64,000 nt of DNA from positions 68,796,691-68,860,690 of the forward strand of contig JALGPY010000001.1 of assembly GCA_023055425.1 (NCBI GenBank), read 5' to 3'. Below the pieces are notes generated by a model. The model was not told the origin of the DNA and did not search any database. It saw only the letters and a list, made by a program, of their open reading frames with translations. Of the stretch, positions 57,954-64,000 are shown piece by piece; position 1 is the first letter of the stretch, and each line of letters begins with the position of its first letter. Both the position numbers and the translations under genes were made by a program. The DNA comes from Linanthus parryae. Lineage: Eukaryota; Streptophyta; Magnoliopsida; Ericales; Polemoniaceae.

Positions 57954-60900
57954 GTTGATCAGCTGTTGGTTGAGCAAGGAATTCGTTGTGATCGCTTATC
58001 TGGTATGTTCATATCTGTTAGAGTTGGCAGTGTGTGTTTTGTTCATGCCTGTTGTTTGTTGCTGTGTTTCTGTTCTGGCTTGCTAGCGTGTGGGATTTGT
58101 GTCTTGCCATCCCTTTGGTTTTTTGTTTGTTTGTTTGGTTTAGTTACTTTTACCTGGTTTAATGTGTAATGCTGGCTCAGTGTCTTAAGCTGGTGCGTTT
58201 ATTTTAATAATGAGGCATCTCGGTCAGGTTGGAATCGGTATAAATCATGTGTAATCTGGATTGATGGTGCGACTGAGAATTTGCGGTGTAAATGTGGTTT
58301 GTCCACTGCTTGGTTACTTGGTATAGATTTTGTGTCTGTGATGTTGTTACCGTGGTTGAAGTTAATTGATGTTTGTGGCTTTATGTAGTGTGTGGCCTGT
58401 AGTTTCTAAATGCCTACAGGTAGTCTTGGGAAACGTACTCGCCGGGGTTTAGTGGGGGAGGAGCTAGCACGCGGTTCAGGATTATCTGCAGAAGTTAACA
58501 CTCCTGGCCCGGCTCTTCGGCCGTCAGGTAGACCGCGGTCGGAAAATGCGGATAGTGGGCCTTCATCTGATCGCTTATCTGGTATGTTCATATCTGTTAG
58601 AGTTGGCAGTGTGTGTTTTGTTTCATGCCTGTTGTTTGTTGCTGTGTTTCTGTTCTGGCTTGCTAGCGTGTGGGATTTGTGTCTTGCCATCCCTTTGGTT
58701 TCTTGTTTGTTTGTTTGGTTTAGTTACTTTTACCTGGTTTAATGTGTAATGCTGGCTCAGTGTCTTAAGCTGGTGCGTTTATTTTAATAATGAGGCATCT
58801 CGGTCAGGTTGGAATCGGTATAAATCATGTGTAATCTGGATTGATGGTGCGACTGAGAATTTGCGGTGTAAATGTGGTTTGTCCACTGCTTGGTTATTTG
58901 GTATAGATTTTGTGTCTGTGATGTTGTTACCGTGGTTGAAGTTAATTGATGTTTGTGGCTTTATGTAGTGTGTGGCCTGTAGTTTCTAAATGCCTACAGG
59001 TAGTCTTGGGAAACGTACTCGCCGGGGTTTAGTGGGGGAGGAGCTTGCACGCGGTTCAGGATTATCTGCAGAAGTTAACACTCCTGGCCCGGCTCTTCGG
59101 CCGTCGGGTAGACTGCGGTCGGAAAATGCGGATAGTGGGCCTCCATCTGATCGCTTATCTGGTATGTTCATATCTGTTAGAGTTGGCAGTGTGTGTTTTG
59201 TTTCATGCCTGTTGTTTGTTGCTGTGTTTCTGTTCTGGCTTGCTAGCGTGTGGGATTTGTGTCTTGCCATCCCTTTGGTTTTTTGTTTGTTTGTTTGGTT
59301 TAGTTACTTTTACCTGGTTTAATGTGTAATGCTGGCTCAGTGTCTTAAGCTGGTGCGTTTATTTTAATAATGAGGCATCTCGGTCAGGTTGGAATCGGTA
59401 TAAATCATGTGTAATCTGGATTGATGGTGCGACTGAGAATTTGCGGTGGAAATGTGGTTTGTCCACTGCTTGGTTATTTGGTATAGATTTTGTGTCTGTG
59501 ATGTTGTTACCGTGGTTGAAGTTAATTGATGTTTGTGGCTTTATGTAGTGTGTGGCCTGTAGTTTCTAAATGCCTACAGGTAGTCTTGGGAAACGTACTC
59601 GCCGGGGTTTAGTGGGGGAGGAGCTAGCACGCGGTTCAGGATTATCTGCAGGAGTTAACACTCCTGGCCCGGCTCTTCGGCCGCCGGGTAGACCGCGGTC
59701 GGAAAATGCGAATAGTGGGCCTTCATCTGCAGGAGGTAATACGTCTGCCATGGCTCCGCGGCCCTCGGGTAGACCGCGGGGGCGTATTGCGAATCCCAGC
59801 CCGTCTGTGCACAATGCAGATGTAAGGGGCTCTGTTACCGGTTCAGTTGTCTATACCGCGATACCAGGTAGTAGTGTGCAAGCACCTAGGTATGCTTCCC
59901 CGTATCCCATGCCTGTTGGTTCCATGGCTATTAGGGGTTTTGGGCTGAATAGACCGTCTGTTGGTTTTGCGGCCGGATATGGTACTGCTTTGGATGCCTA
60001 TAATGGTTTACCAAATACTGTGCTGTCCTACATGCCAGCTGTGTCATCTGGGTTGCTCAATATTGCTTCAGGCGCGTCGGGTTCTTCATCGCCAGGTTCA
60101 TTACAGCATCGACACACTGTCTATGCGCCTCCCGGGAATAGAGGGACCTCTGTCGTACCTCCTGCTGTATTTGTGGGTGAATGTAATAGTCGTGCTGGCG
60201 GTGCTGCTCCAGTTCCCCAACCACCCCGTTAGTCTTCTGTTCTCGATTATGGTTTCATTTGTATTTATATGTGTTTTCAGTTATGGTTTGATATCTGTTA
60301 ATTGGTTTTTTATTCGGTTGTGTAGGGCAGAGACATACGAAAAAGTGGGAGCGGGGTGCTCCGCCCCCGCCTATGGAGCCAAGCATGCTGCCCTCTCCAC
60401 GGAGATGTCCACATTGTGATGCTAAATTATTTGCGTACGAACCAGATGGCTTTTGCTGCAGTGAGGGGTGTGTAGTCCTTGCCCCCCATGAGATCCCAAA
60501 TTCGTTGGCGGAGTTGCTCCTGTCCGACAATGTGACTAGCGAAGATTTCCGGAACAATATTCCTGCATACAATTGCCTGTTTTCCTTCACTTCGATGGGT
60601 GTGAAAGCTGATCCTGACACGAAGAATAAAAGCAAAGGGATCTATACATTCCGTGTACAAGGGCAGATATACCACTACATTAATGATATTGATCCTGGCC
60701 AACAACCTCCTAGATATCTACAGATTTATTTCTATGATCCAGCCTTCCAGCTGCAAAGCCGAGTGAAGGCTTTTGAAAATCTTGATCCGGCAGTTATTTC
60801 ATGCTTGACTGATATTCTAGAGGCCAATCCTTATAACCAGTCATTTCAGTCTATTAGTGCAAGCCCTGAATTTGCTGATTGTGATGTTTGGATTAAATGT

Positions 60901-63878
60901 GATCCCGGACTTGATCAGCGAACGCAAAATTTACCCACATCTGATCAGGTTGCAGCAATTTGGATTGACGATGAGTCGCGTGCTGGTAAATACGTCCGTG
61001 ATATTAGGGTGAGGCATAAGGGTGGTGAAGCAAAGAGTATTCAGTATCATCTGGGTTGTTTTGATCCGCTTCAGTATCCTATCATGTTTCCTCGTGGGCA
61101 GCCTGGATGGCATCCTAGAATTTATAAAAAACCTCCGAAAAAGAAGCCACGAAAAGGTAGTTTGATGTTGTTACTTAGTATGTGTGAGTCCATATTACCA
61201 GTGTCGTTGTGTGTGGTGTGTTGCTGAATAATGAGCCTCTAATTGCAGGTCCAAGTGATGCAGAGTGTGACAGTGCAACTGTTAGCTGTCGTCAGTATTA
61301 CTGCTACCGGTTACAGATGCGAGATATACGCCGGTCATCGATGTTGTTCTTTGGGCGTCTGCTTCAGCAATACATGGTCGATATGTATGTGAAACTTGAG
61401 ACAAGCAGGCTAGATTATGTGCGTCAGCATCAGGACACTATCCGAGCGGAACTTTACCAGGGAATACTGGACAGCATCACTGCAGGTGAAATGAACCCAA
61501 ATAATGTCGGGCGTCAAGTCGTGTTGCCGCCGTCTTTTGTAGGTGGGCCCCGTGATATGAAGCGTCGTTACCAGGATGCAATGGCTTTGGTGCGTAAATA
61601 CGGCAAACCTGATTACCTTGTCACGATGACATGCAATCCCAATTGGGCAGAGATTCGTGCGGAGCTTCTACCATTTGAGCAACCTCAAAACCGGCCTGAT
61701 TTAGTAGCGCGAATTTTCCGGGCGAAAACAGTAGAATTCAAGCGGGATTTGATTGATAGGGAGATACTTGGCCCAATTGCTGCTTACACCTACGTGATTG
61801 AGTACCAGAAGCGGGGTCTACCACATGTGCATTTCCTGCTGATTCTAAAGAAATTTGCCAAGTTAATGAGTCCTGATAGAATTGACAAGTACATATCTGC
61901 CGAAATACCTGACCCGCATGCAAATCCTCATTTACATAATGCAGTGAAGAAACATATGATGCATGGTCCATGTGGTGAGTTTAACCGACAGTGCCCTTGC
62001 ATGCGACCTAAAACTGGCTGCAAGAACAAATATCCCCGGGAATTTTCAGATGTTACAAGGACTGGTGATGATGCATTCGCAGTTTATCGCCGGCAAAGAA
62101 ATGGCCGAACTGTTGAGGTAAGAGGACAAACATTGGACAACAGGTGGGTTGTGCCGTATAATCCTTACTTGCTTGCTAAGTATGACTGCCACATAAATGT
62201 GGAAATATGCTCAACCATAAAGGCTGTTAAATATCTGTACAAATATATATACAAAGGTCACGACAGGGTTGTGTTCCAAGTGATATCGGAACAGAAGGGT
62301 TGCATAGATGAAATAAAGGCTTTTCAGTCTGCTAGATGGATTTCCCCGCCTGAAGCTGCTTGGCGTATCTTCAAGTTTCCTTTGAATGAGATGTATCCTC
62401 ATGTCACTGTCCTCCAGCTTCATCTACCTGGAATGCAGTCCATTGCATTCAACAAATATACGAAACTTGCGTATATCGCGACGGATAAGAAATATAAGAA
62501 GACGATGTTAACCGAATATTTTGAAACAAATAAACGGGATCCAGAAGCTAGGCGGTGGCTCTACAGTGAGTTTCCTGAACATTATGTATGGAATTCTACG
62601 AAGTCGGAGTGGACGCCTCGGAAGAGAGGTGATGCTATTGGTCGTATAGTGGGTGCTAATCCCGCGGAAGGTGAGCGTTTCTTCTTGCGTATACTACTAA
62701 TGCATGTCAGAGGTGCAGAATCATACGAGCATCTTCGGACCGTCGGTAGTCATGTGTGTGAAACATATCGTGATGCTTGCGAAAAACTTGGGCTGCTTGA
62801 GAAAGACACTGCATTGGAAGATTGTTTAGAAGAGGCTACAACATTCCAGATGCCACACACTTTACGACGACTGTTTGCCACCATTCTGGTCTTCTGCCAG
62901 CCGAGTAATCCTCGGCAGCTGTGGGAACGATTTTATGCTAAGCTTTCTGAAGAGTATCGTCGTGGAGAAGCCAATAGTGAAGGTCAGGTCCTTTCAAGAA
63001 CTCTAAGACATGTAAACATGGTTCTCGAGTCAATGGGAAGGCAGTTAAGAGATTATAACTTGCCAATGGATATTAATGGTTCCGATGAAGTTGCACCGCT
63101 AAATCGAGAGATCGAGGAAGAGTTAGCAATTCCTATCCCTCCAGAAGACATTGCGGCATCGAAGCAACTGAATGAGGACCAGCAAACTGCATATGATGTA
63201 ATCATTGATCATGTTTTGCGGAGGAAAGGTGCGTGTTTCTTTGTTGATGGGCCTGGTGGGACTGGGAAGACAGTCCTTTACAGAGCTATCCTCGCTCGTA
63301 TTCGTGGCATGGGTTATATTGCATTGGCTAATGCCAGCACAGGTATTGCAGCATCCAATTTACCTGGGGGTCGAACAGCGCATTCTCGCTTCAAGCTACC
63401 TCTGGACACAAAAGAGAAGAGTTGCTGCAACATTGGGAAGCGGACTGCCTTAGCAGAGCTGATTCGACAATCAAGTGTAATTATATGGGATGAGGTCACA
63501 ATGGCAAAGAAGCAGAATATCGAGGCTTTTGAATCTATGCTCCGCGATATATGCTCGAGCAACGAATTGTTTGGAGGGAAGGTTGTTGTTTTCGGTGGTG
63601 ATTTTAGGCAAGTACTTCCTGTGACAGTGCGAGCAACGAAGGAGGAATGCATATGTAACAGCATTGTTGCTTCACACCTGTGGCCTCATATGCGCCTATT
63701 ACGTCTAACGGCGAACATGAGGGCAATACATGATCCATCTTTTGCGGAGTTTCTATTATCAGTCGGGGATGGTAGCTTGCAAGAAAATGATGAATCCTTA
63801 TTAAAGCTACCGCAATCTATGGTTGTGCCTTTTGTAAATGAAAGAGCATCGATTAATGCTTTCATTGATTACGTTTGA
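57954..63878 (+). CDS. Helitron RepHel replication initiator/helicase, spliced, frameshifted near the window end
   Basis: Predicted exons: 57954-58002, 58420-58581, 59000-59161, 59580-60227, 60326-61156, 61249 onward; all junctions GT-AG and in phase. The first exon may not be the true start. The N-terminal part is Pro/Gly/Ser-rich. Then come a zinc-finger-like CPHCDAK...CCSEGC (about 60404-60470) and the Helitron-like N-terminal Rep domain with HUH motif PHVHFLL (61821-61841) and Tyr-rich KYLYKYIYKG (62229-62258). A PIF1-type helicase follows with Walker A GPGGTGKT (63249-63272), WDEVTM (63485-63502) and FGGDFRQVLP. A TGA at 63876-63878 ends the frame, but helicase sequence (SDCLKSDYLVYRAIL) continues one base out of frame to the window end. 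It would nick and unwind element DNA. Confidence 0.85.
57990..59728 (+). repeat. Three tandem copies of a 580-bp unit inside the Helitron
   Basis: Copies 57990-58568 (579 bp), 58569-59148 and 59149-59728 (580 bp each) are nearly identical. Each contains a donor site (CTG/GTATGTT), about 420 bp of intron, an acceptor (CCTACAG), and a 150-bp exon portion beginning GSLGKRTRRGLVGEEL. Each complete duplicated exon is 162 nt. Confidence 0.92.
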
Positions 63879-64000
63879 AAGCGATTGCTTGAAGTCTGAT
63901 TACCTTGTCTATCGGGCCATCTTGACACCAAGAAATGATTGTGTTGATTTACTGAATCAAATTTTACTTGGTAGATTCCCTGGTAACACACATGTCTACA

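Overview
The window is plant nuclear DNA and is made almost entirely of nested transposable elements. I see no ordinary single-copy host gene, no rRNA or tRNA gene and no CRISPR array. The lineages present are Ty3/gypsy Tat with a second, archaeal-like RNase H; Athila-like LTR elements with a tRNA-Asp-type primer site; Ty1/copia; L1-type LINEs with a terminal RNase H; and a RepHel Helitron. Together they point to a flowering plant, probably a eudicot. I cannot name the species.

Layout. (a) 1-7621 and 22654-28560 are an old, frameshifted Tat element. Its 5' part is missing, and in its place lies an inverted copy (1-2173) of its own integrase/3' region. (b) At 7622-22653 a young, complete 15.0-kb Tat element is inserted in (a), with 5-bp target duplications CTAGG and 628-bp LTRs that differ at one base. 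(c) The old Tat element is itself inserted in a Ty1/copia reverse transcriptase gene (28561-29591). (d) 29592-32300 is mostly unassigned, with a decayed minus-strand copia gag and primer site near 31560-32059. (e) A degenerate LINE (32310-33665, resuming at 43618-44535) is split by a 9.95-kb Athila-like element on the minus strand (33666-43617, target duplication ACTAC). A second Athila-like element (44536-50524, plus strand) follows. Both lack pol. (f) 50525-53825 holds unassigned AT-rich DNA and a minus-strand LINE fragment. (g) 53826-57053 starts with an LTR-like TGTAACACCCC end and finishes in a long ATT microsatellite. (h) From 57054 to the window end is the 5' part of a Helitron with a spliced RepHel gene.

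The most striking item is in the young Tat element. Downstream of pol, on the opposite strand, it carries a complete six-exon gene (17002-21289, minus) for a predicted 1,296-residue protein with a plant-mobile-domain-like N-terminus. All five GT-AG introns keep phase and there is no internal stop, while the sense-strand pol of the same element has two extra nonsense codons. The older Tat element carries a decayed copy of the same antisense gene.

Other unusual structures are a duplicated N-terminal zinc-binding module in the Tat integrase, a UGA codon conserved between gag-pro and pol, a three-fold 580-bp tandem duplication in the Helitron that multiplies a phase-symmetric exon, a 1.74-kb tandem duplication spanning an Athila-like LTR and primer site, and a palindromic 15-16-bp repeat cluster in the smaller Athila-like LTR. 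All coordinates come from reading the sequence by eye; exon boundaries are predictions checked only by phase and splice consensus.
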